From positions 124,001-188,000 of the forward strand of contig NZ_QFZK01000003.1 in NCBI RefSeq assembly GCF_003415675.1: a stretch of 64,000 bases of DNA. Direction: 5' to 3'. How positions within the stretch are numbered: the first letter of the stretch is position 1; every line of letters begins with the position of its first letter. The position numbers and the translations under genes were made by a program. Positions 8,547 to 17,700 of this stretch are shown piece by piece. This stretch comes from Rhodoferax lacus. Lineage in GTDB: Bacteria; Pseudomonadota; Gammaproteobacteria; Burkholderiales; Burkholderiaceae_C. Below the pieces are notes generated by a model. That model made no database searches. It was not told the DNA's origin and saw only the letters and a program-made list of their open reading frames with translations.

Positions 8547-9734
8547 CTACGCCTGGCGCGGCTTGGCCGCCAGGCACAGTACCGCCAGACCGCACAGTGC
8601 CGCACCGCTGTAAAACGTGAACTCAGCACCCCACCGGTCCCATAGCCAACCTGCCAATGCGCTGGCAACCAACATGGCCAGTCCACTCACCAGGTTGAAG
8701 AAGCCATACGCTGTGCCACGCAAATCGGCAGGCGCCGTATCCGCCACCATCGTGGCCAGCAAACCCTGGGTAATTCCCATGTGGATTCCCCACAACGCAA
8801 TGCCCGCCAGCAGCGCCATCCAGTGGCTGCTCGACGCCAGCACCAGGTCGGCTGCCACCAACACCAGCAAGCCCCACAACAACAATGTGCTGTGGCTTAC
8901 CCGGTCCGACAGTTTGCCAAACGGATAGGCGCTGGCCGCGTACACCAGGTTCATGGCCACCATCACCAAGGGGACCAGCGCCAGGGCCACCCCGCTTTGC
9001 TGGGCCCGCAGCACCAGAAAGGCTTCGCTGAAGCGCGCAAGGGTAAACACACCACCCACCAGTACCGTCCACCAGTAGGCGCGACCCAGACGCCGCAGGT
9101 TGCTGCGGTTGATGGGGTTGCTGCGCGGCCCTTTGTGCTGTGCTTGCGGCTCCCTGATGCCGAACAGCAGCAGCGCCACGGCCAACAGGCCAGGCACCAC
9201 GGCAGCCCAGAACACGGCGCGAAAATCATTGGCCCACAGCAGCATCAGGCCCACACCCAGCAGCGGGCCCAGAAAGGCGCCCACGGTGTCGAGTGATTGA
9301 CGCAGGCCAAAGGCCGCGCCGCGCATGGCGGGTGGTGTGATGTCGGCCACCAGAGCATCACGCGGCGCACCGCGTATGCCCTTGCCCACACGGTCCAGCA
9401 GGCGCGCCGTAACCACCAGGCCCATGGCATTGGACATGGCGAACAGGGGTTTGCTCAGGGCGCCCAGTGTGTAACCGCAGACCGCCAGGGCCTTTCGCCG
9501 GCCCAGGTAGTCACTGAGCACACCAGAAAACACCTTCACCACCAGCGCCGTGGACTCGGCCAGGCCTTCAATCACCCCGACGGTAAAGGCCGAGGCACCC
9601 AGCACCGTCACCATGAAAAGTGGCAACAGGCTGTGCACCATCTCTGAGGAGATATCCATGAGCATGCTGACGAACCCCAATACCCACACGCCTTTGGGAA
9701 TCTGCCGCAGCAACTGGAAGGAGCGGGCGGACAT
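8547..9734 (-). CDS. MFS transporter
   Basis: 395-residue major facilitator with about 12 hydrophobic helices. The conserved loop between helices 2 and 3 is present (SDYLGRRKAL), and the central DRVGKGIRGAPRDALVAD segment is typical of a drug/sugar-phosphate-like MFS subgroup. The first helix contains SMLMDISSEM. Substrate cannot be read from sequence. It starts 20 bp after the metal exporter gene on the same strand, so the two are probably one transcript, with a metal or toxic-compound export role possible but unproven. Confidence 0.88.
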   Translation of the reverse strand: MSARSFQLLRQIPKGVWVLGFVSMLMDISSEMVHSLLPLFMVTVLGASAFTVGVIEGLAESTALVVKVFSGVLSDYLGRRKALAVCGYTLGALSKPLFAMSNAMGLVVTARLLDRVGKGIRGAPRDALVADITPPAMRGAAFGLRQSLDTVGAFLGPLLGVGLMLLWANDFRAVFWAAVVPGLLAVALLLFGIREPQAQHKGPRSNPINRSNLRRLGRAYWWTVLVGGVFTLARFSEAFLVLRAQQSGVALALVPLVMVAMNLVYAASAYPFGKLSDRVSHSTLLLWGLLVLVAADLVLASSSHWMALLAGIALWGIHMGITQGLLATMVADTAPADLRGTAYGFFNLVSGLAMLVASALAGWLWDRWGAEFTFYSGAALCGLAVLCLAAKPRQA

Positions 9735-9754
9735 GTCTGTGGCGTGGGTGGCGG

Positions 9755-10735
9755 TCAGGCCTGCTTGGGCGTGCCGGGATACTGCTGGATTTCAATGGTG
9801 GCATGCACCACCTCTTCATGCACTGCCAGGCATTCGCGTATCCGGGCAGGCGTGAGTGCCGCGTCTTGCGTGACCACAGACAGCGCACACGAGTACACAT
9901 TCTTGCCAACGCGCCAGACATGCAGGTCGGTAATGCGCGTCAGGGTGCCATCGGCACCACTGGCCTGCACCACCTCGCGGATTTCTTCCACCACAGGATG
10001 GTCCATCTCGCGGTCCAGCAGCACTTTGCCGGTTTCTGCTATCAGGCCCTTGGCCCATACCGCCACCAGCAGCGCGCCCACCAGCCCCGTCACCGGGTCC
10101 AGCCACGACCAGCCAAACAGCCAACCGCCCACCAGCGCGGCAATGGCCAGCACCGAAGTGGCGGCATCGGCAATCACGTGGATATAGGCTGACTTCAGGT
10201 TCAGGTCCTGGTGCGCACCATGGGCATGACCATGGTCGTGCGCGTGGCCGTGGTGGTCATGGTGGTCGTGCCCGTGGTTGTGGGCCTTGCCCAGAATCAG
10301 GGCGCAGACCAGGTTGACCAACAGGCCCACGATGGCAATGGCAATGGCTTCCTTGTATTGAATGGCCTGGGGCGCCAACAGACGTTCGATCGAGCCGAAC
10401 ACCATCAGCGCCGCCACGCCCAACAGGAAGATGGCGCTGGCAAAACCACCCAGCACCTCGATCTTCCAGGTGCCAAAGGCAAAACGCACATCCTTTGCGT
10501 GGCGCCGGGCCGCAGCGTATGCAAAAGCACTCAGGCCAATGGCCACGGCATGGGAGCTCATGTGCCAGCCATCGGCCAGCAGGGCCATGGAGTTGTACCA
10601 CCAGCCCGCCGCAATCTCCACCACCATCATGGCAGCTGTGATCCACATCACAAGACGGGTGCTGCGCTCGGCCAAGGGGTTGGTCTGGTCAAAGCTGTGT
10701 TCGTGCATCCATTCGGAAAGATTGTCGTTTTGCAT
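9755..10735 (-). CDS. dmeF: CDF-family metal exporter, DmeF-like (Co/Ni)
   Basis: Cation diffusion facilitator of 326 residues with six transmembrane helices. The metal site in helix 2 is the family LLADGWHM signature, and helix 5 has the paired His/Asp (YIHVIADAATS). Between helices 4 and 5 is a His-rich loop with many HDH/HGH units (about residues 150-175) likely to bind metal. The N-terminus with HSFDQ and the order of motifs look like DmeF, which exports Co(II) and Ni(II); a zinc-exporting CDF is the alternative. It opens a minus-strand pair with the MFS gene and lies divergent from tRNA-Arg. Confidence 0.88.
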   Translation of the reverse strand: MQNDNLSEWMHEHSFDQTNPLAERSTRLVMWITAAMMVVEIAAGWWYNSMALLADGWHMSSHAVAIGLSAFAYAAARRHAKDVRFAFGTWKIEVLGGFASAIFLLGVAALMVFGSIERLLAPQAIQYKEAIAIAIVGLLVNLVCALILGKAHNHGHDHHDHHGHAHDHGHAHGAHQDLNLKSAYIHVIADAATSVLAIAALVGGWLFGWSWLDPVTGLVGALLVAVWAKGLIAETGKVLLDREMDHPVVEEIREVVQASGADGTLTRITDLHVWRVGKNVYSCALSVVTQDAALTPARIRECLAVHEEVVHATIEIQQYPGTPKQA

Positions 10736-10793
10736 ATCGATTCATTCTGCCACGCCAAAACCGCGAAAATGCTGTGCTATACTTCGAGGCTTG

Positions 10794-10870
10794 GCGGCTG
10801 TAGCTCAGTTGGATAGAGTACTTGGCTACGAACCAAGGGGTCGTGGGTTCAATTCCTGCCAGCCGCACCA
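10794..10870 (+). tRNA. tRNA-Arg (ACG)
   Basis: Complete 77-nt cloverleaf with encoded CCA. The acceptor stem GCGGCTG/CAGCCGC pairs fully, the D stem is GCTC/GAGT, the anticodon stem CTTGG/CCAAG encloses CTACGAA (anticodon ACG, read as ICG), and the T stem GTGGG/CCTGC closes TTCAATT. A TATACT box at 10778-10783 fits a -10 element; no good -35 is visible. A strong terminator follows. Confidence 0.97.
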
Positions 10871-10877
10871 TATCGAT

Positions 10878-10910
10878 AGCCCCGGAACAGCAATGTTCCG
10901 GGGCTTTTTC
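10878..10910 (+). terminator. Rho-independent terminator of tRNA-Arg
   Basis: Perfect 12-bp stem AGCCCCGGAACA / TGTTCCGGGGCT with a GCAA loop, followed by a T run. It begins eight bases after the tRNA CCA. Confidence 0.93.
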
Positions 10911-11462
10911 GATTTTTCAGCCGCATTGTTTTGCGCGCATCTTTCTCTACCCGCCCCATTGCATTGAATATGTGCCATTAATCGCACAATGACGTCTGCC
11001 GTGGGTGTGCAGAGCGTTTTAAAAATAGGCTGGCATATTGTGCGAATAAATGTGCATATTCATTTGCGGACGCTGGATGTGAATAATGTGCTTATCAGTG
11101 TTCAATGAAAGTGTAAGTTATCCTTACAATTGCCGAAATTACCGTGTGATATGCTTTAATTTGAAGCAGAACCCTTGAAATAAACAGCAACCCACTGAGG
11201 GTCCGGGTGGCTTTTTTGCAAATATAAATGCAGGACTACTGGAGCATTGCGTACACCTGGCAAGTACGGATGTGTTGTAAATGAATATACCAACAAGCCG
11301 GATTGGGAATGATGCAACCTATTTGCAAATACCAGGCACATTCAATATGTCTGGTATATCCATGGCCTCGCAGTGGATGCAAGTTACAGCAAACTTTGAA
11401 AATCCATAGCGGCGATTTCTTGCACTCCCGTAGTCAATGGATTTTTGGATTGAAAGACTAAT
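10911..11462. other. AT-rich intergenic region upstream of the pilin operon
   Basis: About 550 bp without a convincing gene, clearly richer in A and T than its surroundings. A minus-strand ORF of 61 codons (11156-11341) has no recognisable features or ribosome-binding site. I looked for a sigma-54 site (GG-N10-GC), which drives pilA in pseudomonads, and found only mis-spaced matches. The region probably holds the pil operon promoter, but I cannot place it. Confidence 0.6.
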
Positions 11463-11891
11463 ATGAAAATCAGGCAGGTCGGTTTCACATTAATAGAAGT
11501 CATGGTTACCGTGGCTATTATTGGCATATTGTCAGCCATCGCCATCCCCGCATATACCGACTATATTCTCAGGGGGCGCATCACGGAGTCAGTGGCGAAC
11601 CTGTCTGACATGCGCGTCAAGATGGAACAGTTTTTTCAGGATAACCGGACCTATGTCGGTGCATGCGCCAACGGTACGGTGGCGCCGCTCCCCACCGCCA
11701 CTGCGCTATTCACATTCACATGCCCCACTTTGACGGCAAGTGCCTACACGGTCACTGCGACCGGCGCAGGCTCCATGTCGGGATTTGTCTTCACCATTGA
11801 CCAGAGCAATGTGCGTGCAACCACCGGCGTCCCCACCGGGTGGACCACCAGTACTACCTGCTGGGTCGTCAAAAAAGACGGCTCATGCTAA
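11463..11891 (+). CDS. pilE: Type IV pilin PilE-like (minor pilin)
   Basis: 142-residue class IVa prepilin. The leader MKIRQVG is cut before FTLIEVM, leaving N-terminal Phe with Glu at +5, then a hydrophobic helix (to about residue 28) and the YTDYILRGR segment. The C-terminal region has Cys pairs, including one near the very end, fitting a disulphide-bonded D-loop. As first gene of a fimT-pilV-pilW-pilX-pilY1 cluster it is most likely a minor pilin of the PilE/ComP type rather than the major pilin. fimT begins inside its last codons. Confidence 0.9.
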   Translation: MKIRQVGFTLIEVMVTVAIIGILSAIAIPAYTDYILRGRITESVANLSDMRVKMEQFFQDNRTYVGACANGTVAPLPTATALFTFTCPTLTASAYTVTATGAGSMSGFVFTIDQSNVRATTGVPTGWTTSTTCWVVKKDGSC

Positions 11892-12496
11892 GACCCTGCC
11901 GCACCTTGCGCGGCTTCACTTTGATAGAGGCCATGGTCTCGCTGGCCATCTTGTCCGCACTGATTGCCTTGGGTGCGCCATCTCTTGCTTCCTATAGTGA
12001 AAACTCCAAGGTCCGTGGCATTGCCGAGAGCTTTTATGCCAGCGCCCAGCAGGCGCGCCTGGAAGCCATACGCACCAACCAAAGGGTGCAGCTGATTCTG
12101 ACCACCGACGCGCCCACGGCAGCCAACGTCAGCACCACCAATACCAGTGCCACAGCAGGCAGCTGGATGGTCCGCAGAATGAGCGACGACGCAACGCCGG
12201 TGTACACCTTTGTGGAAGGCAAAAACATCCGTGAGGGCTCCAACCGCAGTGACGGTACGTCCTCGGTGACCATCAGCGCCACGTCCAGTGCAGTGGCTTT
12301 GGCCTCTGTCACGTTCAGCGGGACAGGCACAGCCTCTTTGACGGCTCCGTGGACCGTGAACTTCGGCAGCAGCACAGGGGCTTGTGCAACCGCAGGTCCG
12401 GTGAAGTGCCTGCGGGTTGTCGTCTCGCCCGGCGGACAGGTGAAGGCCTGTGACCCTGCCGCCACCGCCGCGGGTGACACGCGCAGATGCAGTTAA
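11885..12496 (+). CDS. fimT: Minor pilin FimT/FimU (GspH family)
   Basis: About 203-residue prepilin-like protein. The ATG at 11885 overlaps the end of pilE by seven bases and puts the cleavage motif RG/FTLIEAM about nine residues in, so it is preferred to an upstream ATG at 11840. Glu +5 is present. The FSYSENSKVRG-like region after the helix and the ARLEAIRTNQRV stretch are typical of FimT/GspH proteins, which form part of the pilus tip complex. It ends in a Cys-containing tail. Confidence 0.88.
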   Translation: MLRPCRTLRGFTLIEAMVSLAILSALIALGAPSLASYSENSKVRGIAESFYASAQQARLEAIRTNQRVQLILTTDAPTAANVSTTNTSATAGSWMVRRMSDDATPVYTFVEGKNIREGSNRSDGTSSVTISATSSAVALASVTFSGTGTASLTAPWTVNFGSSTGACATAGPVKCLRVVVSPGGQVKACDPAATAAGDTRRCS

Positions 12497-12506
12497 GGCC
12501 AAAACC

Positions 12507-13010
12507 ATGAGAATACTTCCCAAAAAACAAGGCGGCATGTTGCTGGTGGAAGTGCTGGTTGCCTTGCTGCTCTTTGTGGTTGGCATTCTGGGCATGGTGA
12601 AGGCCATGGGTGTTTCCCAAGTGGCCCAGGCCGATGCGCAGAGCCGCGCAGAGGCTTCCAACTTTGCCAGCGTCATTGTGCAGACCATGCGCGTCACGGC
12701 AGACAACTCCAGTGCTGCCAATTTCAATGCGTCACTGCTGGCCTTTCAGCATCAACCCGACACCGACAGTGCCTGCGCGTTTTCCGGCACGGCCTCCACC
12801 AATGCCAGTGTGACCAGTTGGGTGGCTGATGTTCGCACGGGAGCAGGGCGCCTGCCGGGTTCCACGGCCGCCATGCAGCAAGTGCTGGTGGATACGACGG
12901 CTGGCACCGGCCACAACAAAGTCACCGTCACGATCTGCTGGCAAGGGCCCAACGACAACGCGGCGCGCCGCCACACCTACTCCGCCTATGTCAACCAAAA
13001 CTTCGACTAG
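12507..13010 (+). CDS. pilV: Minor pilin PilV
   Basis: 167-residue prepilin-like protein. Start ATG 12507 gives the leader MRILPKKQGG followed by MLLVEVLVALLLF; the residue after the cleavage Gly is Met rather than Phe, but Glu +5 is kept. The GILGMVKAMGVSQ stretch after the helix is typical of PilV. The distal half has two cysteines. PilV connects PilY1 to the pilus-tip minor pilins in other species. The pilW start follows four bases after the stop. Confidence 0.87.
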   Translation: MRILPKKQGGMLLVEVLVALLLFVVGILGMVKAMGVSQVAQADAQSRAEASNFASVIVQTMRVTADNSSAANFNASLLAFQHQPDTDSACAFSGTASTNASVTSWVADVRTGAGRLPGSTAAMQQVLVDTTAGTGHNKVTVTICWQGPNDNAARRHTYSAYVNQNFD

Positions 13011-13014
13011 CGCC

Positions 13015-14118
13015 ATGCGTCTGCATGCCAAGAGCCTGCATCGGGGAATGCGGGGCTTGTCCCTGATTGAGTTGCTGGTTGGCATGGCCTTGTCGCTGAT
13101 GGCAATTGTTGCCATCTACCAGGTCCTGGCCGTGTGGGATGGCCGCAGGCGCACCATCACGGCAGGCAGCAGCGCCCAGGTATCGGGCGGCATCGGCATA
13201 GCCGAAATTGAACGCGACATGCAACTCAGCGGCATGGGCTTTGGCAATGCCAGTGCGGCGACGATTGGCTGCACCGTGGAGGCATACAACAGTGTGCTCA
13301 CCACCCCGACCTTCAACTTTGTATTTGCGCCGGTGCTCATCACAGATAGTGCCAGTGGTGCGCCGGACGTGGTGCGTGTGCTGTATGGCAACTCGGCTTT
13401 CGTTGTCAACATCCAGAAGGTCAACGCGTCCACCAGCACCAATAAAACGCTGCAATACCGCACAGGCTTCAATGCAGGAGACTTGGTGGTGGTTGCCGGC
13501 AATACACCGCGGGCTTGCAGCCTGTTTGAAGTAACCGGCAACACGGCGGCGGACAGCGTATCCATTGAACACGGCACGGCCGCCTATACCAATGTATACA
13601 GCAACACATCGGTCACCCCGACCTTGAACTCTGGCGTGGCGGGTACCGCCTATCCGGATGGTGGAGAGATCTACAACCTGGGGCCAGGTGCCCAGCTCAC
13701 GCAGTGGGCCGTGACTGCTGCGGGCGTGCTGACCCGCACCAACCTCTTGCGGGACACCGCTGCCTCCGAAGTTACCGAGGGAGTTGTGAACTTGCAGGCC
13801 CAATACGGTGTTGACGCCAACAACAACGGGCGAGTGGACTCGACGGAATGGACCAACACGCAACCGACCGACTGGACCCTGGTTCTGGCCGTGCGCATCG
13901 CAGTGCTCGCACGCAGCAGCCAGCTTGAGAAAGACAATGTCACACCGAGGACCTCGCCGCCGACCTGGGCAGGCGGCAACTTCACCATGCTGAACCTCGA
14001 CGGCTCGGCCGGTACAGCCGCACCGGCCGCCATTGCCGATGACTGGACACGCTACCGCTACCGCGTCTACGAAACCATGGTGCCCCTGCGCAACATGATC
14101 TGGGGCAAAACATCATGA
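13015..14118 (+). CDS. pilW: Minor pilin PilW
   Basis: 367-residue PilW-family protein. Start ATG 13015 gives the leader ending MRG, cut before LSLIELLVGMALSLM, with Glu +5. Motifs EIERDMQLSGMGFG and the C-terminal Y(R/V)YRVYETMVPLRNM are typical of PilW. The stop overlaps the pilX start (ATGA). It is part of the initiation complex at the pilus tip. Confidence 0.92.
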   Translation: MRLHAKSLHRGMRGLSLIELLVGMALSLMAIVAIYQVLAVWDGRRRTITAGSSAQVSGGIGIAEIERDMQLSGMGFGNASAATIGCTVEAYNSVLTTPTFNFVFAPVLITDSASGAPDVVRVLYGNSAFVVNIQKVNASTSTNKTLQYRTGFNAGDLVVVAGNTPRACSLFEVTGNTAADSVSIEHGTAAYTNVYSNTSVTPTLNSGVAGTAYPDGGEIYNLGPGAQLTQWAVTAAGVLTRTNLLRDTAASEVTEGVVNLQAQYGVDANNNGRVDSTEWTNTQPTDWTLVLAVRIAVLARSSQLEKDNVTPRTSPPTWAGGNFTMLNLDGSAGTAAPAAIADDWTRYRYRVYETMVPLRNMIWGKTS

Positions 14119-14714
14119 AAATGCAGCGACCCAGATCCACAGCCCCACGCAAGCAGCAAGGCATTGTGCTGATCGTGGCCATCATTGCCATCGTGGCCAT
14201 GGCCTTTGCGGTGACGGCCATGCTGCGCGCCACCACCGGCAGCATGGGCATCGCGGGCAATCTGGCCTTCAAGAAAAACGCCACCTCGGCGGGCGACATG
14301 GGTGTGGAGCAGGCACGCAACTGGCTGGTGGGCCAGACCTCGCTGGCCTTGTCCGCTGACCAGGCCACGGTGGGGTATTACTCGACCTGGAACACCGCGT
14401 TTGACCCCATGACCTACAACTGGTCGGCCGGCACCAATGCGGTGGAGGCCACTTCGGATGACGGCTCGGGAAACCGCGTGCTGTACGTCATCCATCGCCT
14501 GTGCTCGATCACCGGCTCGTTCAATTTGCCGGCCCAGACCTGTGTGCGCCCCTCCAGCCTCAATGCGGTGGGTGCGGGCACCTCGCTGGGCAGTGGTGGT
14601 GGTGGTGCGGGCGGCCCCGCCATTGTGGTGGTGCCGCGTCCCTACTTTCGCATCACCACGCGCGTTGAAGGACCACGCAACACGCTGAGTTACGTGCAAG
14701 TGATCATGTATTGA
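14115..14714 (+). CDS. pilX: Minor pilin PilX
   Basis: 199-residue PilX-family protein. A basic leader ends in KQQG followed by IVLIVAIIAIVAMAF. Glu +5 is absent, which is usual for this GspK-like subunit placed at the very tip. A MLRATTGSMGIAGNLAFKKNA segment follows, as in other PilX proteins. Near the C-terminus is a Gly-rich run (GGGGAGG) before the end strand FRITTRVEGPRNTLSYVQ. Coupled to pilW; pilY1 follows after 14 bases. Confidence 0.9.
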   Translation: MKMQRPRSTAPRKQQGIVLIVAIIAIVAMAFAVTAMLRATTGSMGIAGNLAFKKNATSAGDMGVEQARNWLVGQTSLALSADQATVGYYSTWNTAFDPMTYNWSAGTNAVEATSDDGSGNRVLYVIHRLCSITGSFNLPAQTCVRPSSLNAVGAGTSLGSGGGGAGGPAIVVVPRPYFRITTRVEGPRNTLSYVQVIMY

Positions 14715-14728
14715 ATCTGGAGAGAGCC

Positions 14729-17700
14729 ATGTACCCAAAATTTACGGTGTCGTATGTATGTCGCGCCCTCATGGCTCTGCTGGCCCTGCTCCCGGCAGTG
14801 CCACTTTCTTACGCCCAAACGGACATTGCCAACAAGCCCATTGCGGGCACGACCACCGTCGATGTAAAGCCCAATATCATGCTGTTGATGGACACCTCGC
14901 AGTCCATGGGTTTCTCCCACATGCCCGATGACATCGACACGCTGAATGACAAGCTGCCGATCGGCTACAAAAGTTACCAGTGCAACACGCTGTACTACAA
15001 CCCCAACACCACCTACGGTCTGCCCAAGGACGCGTACGGGGTCAATCTGGCAACGCCCACCTTCACTGCGGCACGGTACAACTACTATTCCACGGATACG
15101 TCCACCAAGAATCTCGGCACCCAATTCCAGGCTTACGACAACGCCACCCGTGACCGTGGCAATACCGAGGCGAACGACACGCCGCAAGCCGCTTACTACT
15201 ATGTGTACTCAGGCTCGGAAGTCCTGAAGGCCACCACACTTCCGTGTACACAGCCCGATGTGGCGACGAAAGACCAGGCCGCCGGTTTTTCCACAGCTGG
15301 TGAGGGTACGTGGACACGTATCCTGGTGGGCGCCTCAGAGCAGCAAAACTTTGCCAACTGGTACACCTACTACCGCACCCGCATGGCCATGGCCAAGACC
15401 AGTGTGGGCCTGGCGTTTGCCCCCATCACCAGCCGCTACCGGGTTGGTTTTGTAACGGCCAATCCGGGTGTGCCGGTGGCGGCAGACAAGTACCTGGCCA
15501 TTGCCGATTTCACATCCGCCAACAAGGCCGCCTGGTACGCCAAGGTCAATGCCCAGGTGCCCGGTGGCTCGTCTCCCATGCGCGAAGGCTTGGCGCGGGT
15601 GGGGCGGCATTACGCAGGCAAGCAAGACGGCATCAACAAGGACATGGCCGGTGACCCGGTGCAATACGCCTGCCAGAAGAACTACACCCTGATGACCACC
15701 GACGGTTATTGGAACGTCGGTTCGGAAACCGCAGGGCCGGTACAACTGGATGGCACGACCCTGGTTGGCAACCAGGACGGCGCCTTTACCGGAGACAGCG
15801 GCTACACCCCCTACGGTGTCTGGGACGGCGGCAATACCTCCACGCGCGTAACCACCAACAAGTTCAACACCTACACCACGGCCCTGTGTGACAGCGGCTA
15901 CCGCAACAAGTCCACCGCGCAAATCACCAAGACCGAAACCAGGACCTTCCAGAACACCACGCAAGCGCTGGTGGCTACCCAGCAAAATCTGCAAAGCACC
16001 AGCCAGATCAACAAGAGCACCACCCAGACCCTGCAGTCCACCAGCATCACCAAGAAGCAGACCAAGCGCACGGATGCCACGGTGACCGAGGTCAAGCAAA
16101 GCACGGCGCAAACCGTGGACATCACGACCTGGGTGGAGAAGTACACCATCACCACGTCCCAGACGCAGACGCAACGAACCAAGTCGACCACGCAAAACCT
16201 GAAGGTCACGCAGCAGATGCGCAAGGCGACCACCCAGAATTTCCAGACCAAGCAGCGCCAGGATGAACTGACCAGCCAGCCCAAGGCGACGGTGACACAG
16301 AACTTTCAGAGCACCAGCCAGACCAAGGTCAGCACCTCACGCCAAACCGCAAGCACCCAGCAGTGGCTGCAATCCACCTCGCGCACAGACCAAACCGTCA
16401 CCCAGACGCGCCAATCCACCTCGCAGCTCAACAGCTACGATGGCAGCACCGAGCGGTCTACCCCCACGGCCAGCTGCACGCCCGGTGGAAACATTACCTG
16501 CTACACAGTCACCACCACCAATGTGCTGGTGGCCAGCTGCACGGCAGCCTCTACGCCCAACTCGGGCAACAATTACACGGTAACCACCTGTGCCACCACC
16601 ACGGTCAGCGGGCCCACGCCCGTGCAAACCTGCAGCGCCATTGAACCGGTTGCGGGCAACAACTTCCAGAAAACCACCTGTACCCCCGTGACGACTGCCG
16701 AGGCTCCGATTGCAGTCTGCGCGTCCCCGACGGCCACGTCCGGCAACTCCTGGACCACCTCCGTTTGCCGCGGTGTTTCCTCTGGCCCGACGCCAGTGCC
16801 CTCACCCTGCAGCAACGTTGCGGCCAGCGCGGGCAACAGCTATGTGGCAACCACCTGCAGTGCCGCCATCACCACCGGCCCGACCCCGATCAGTGCCGCT
16901 ACTTGTTCCAATATCGCTCCCACGTTGGCCAATAGCTATACCACCACCACCTGCACCAACTACCCCACGGGTCCGACAGCGGTGCAGACCTGCGCCGCCA
17001 GTGGTCCCAGCGGTCCCAACTGGATTACCACCACCTGCAATGCGAATCCAACCAATACCGTTGCGGTACAAAGTTGCACCGCCCAGACAGCGACCAGTAC
17101 CAACAACTGGGTGGGCATCACCTGCCCTGGCACGGTCACCACAGGCCCCACACCGGTGGCGACCTGTACCTTGCAGACCGGCAGCGCGCTCAACAACTGG
17201 ATAACCCGCACCTGCCCCGCCGTGGTGGTGACAAGCCCCCGGACTGCGGTGGCAAGCTGCACGCCGGTGACGGCCACAGGCCCCGGCTTTATCGCCACGG
17301 TGTGCGACCAGGTCACGTTCAATGACTTCGTGCCGTATGCCAGTTGCACCAACGATGCTGGCTTGACGGCGCCCGACTACATCAAGACGGTGTGCACATC
17401 CACCACCACCACTACCAACGCCGGTATTCCCAATACCTGTGCTGTCAATGCGGGCACCAGCTACCCCTACCTGAGTACCAGTTGCCCCACCCCGGTGAAC
17501 ACCGGCCCGACCAATGTGGCAAGCTGTACGGCCGGCACCAGCGCCAGCCCCAACTTTGTTGTCACCACCTGTGCCGATGCGCCAGTGAGTGGCCCCACGG
17601 TCATGGCCTGCACCGTGGGCTCCAGCACCAGCGGCACCGGCCTTACCACCACCTGCACCCAGGTCACCAGCGCAACCACGATTGTCCAGCCTGGCACCTG

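Noticed and set aside
11020-11060. Sigma-54 promoter for the pil operon
   Set aside because: The TGGCA...TGC match lacks the GG-N10-GC spacing and lies about 400 bp from the start codon.
11156-11341. 61-codon minus-strand ORF upstream of pilE
   Set aside because: No ribosome-binding site, no family and AT-rich region; length expected by chance.
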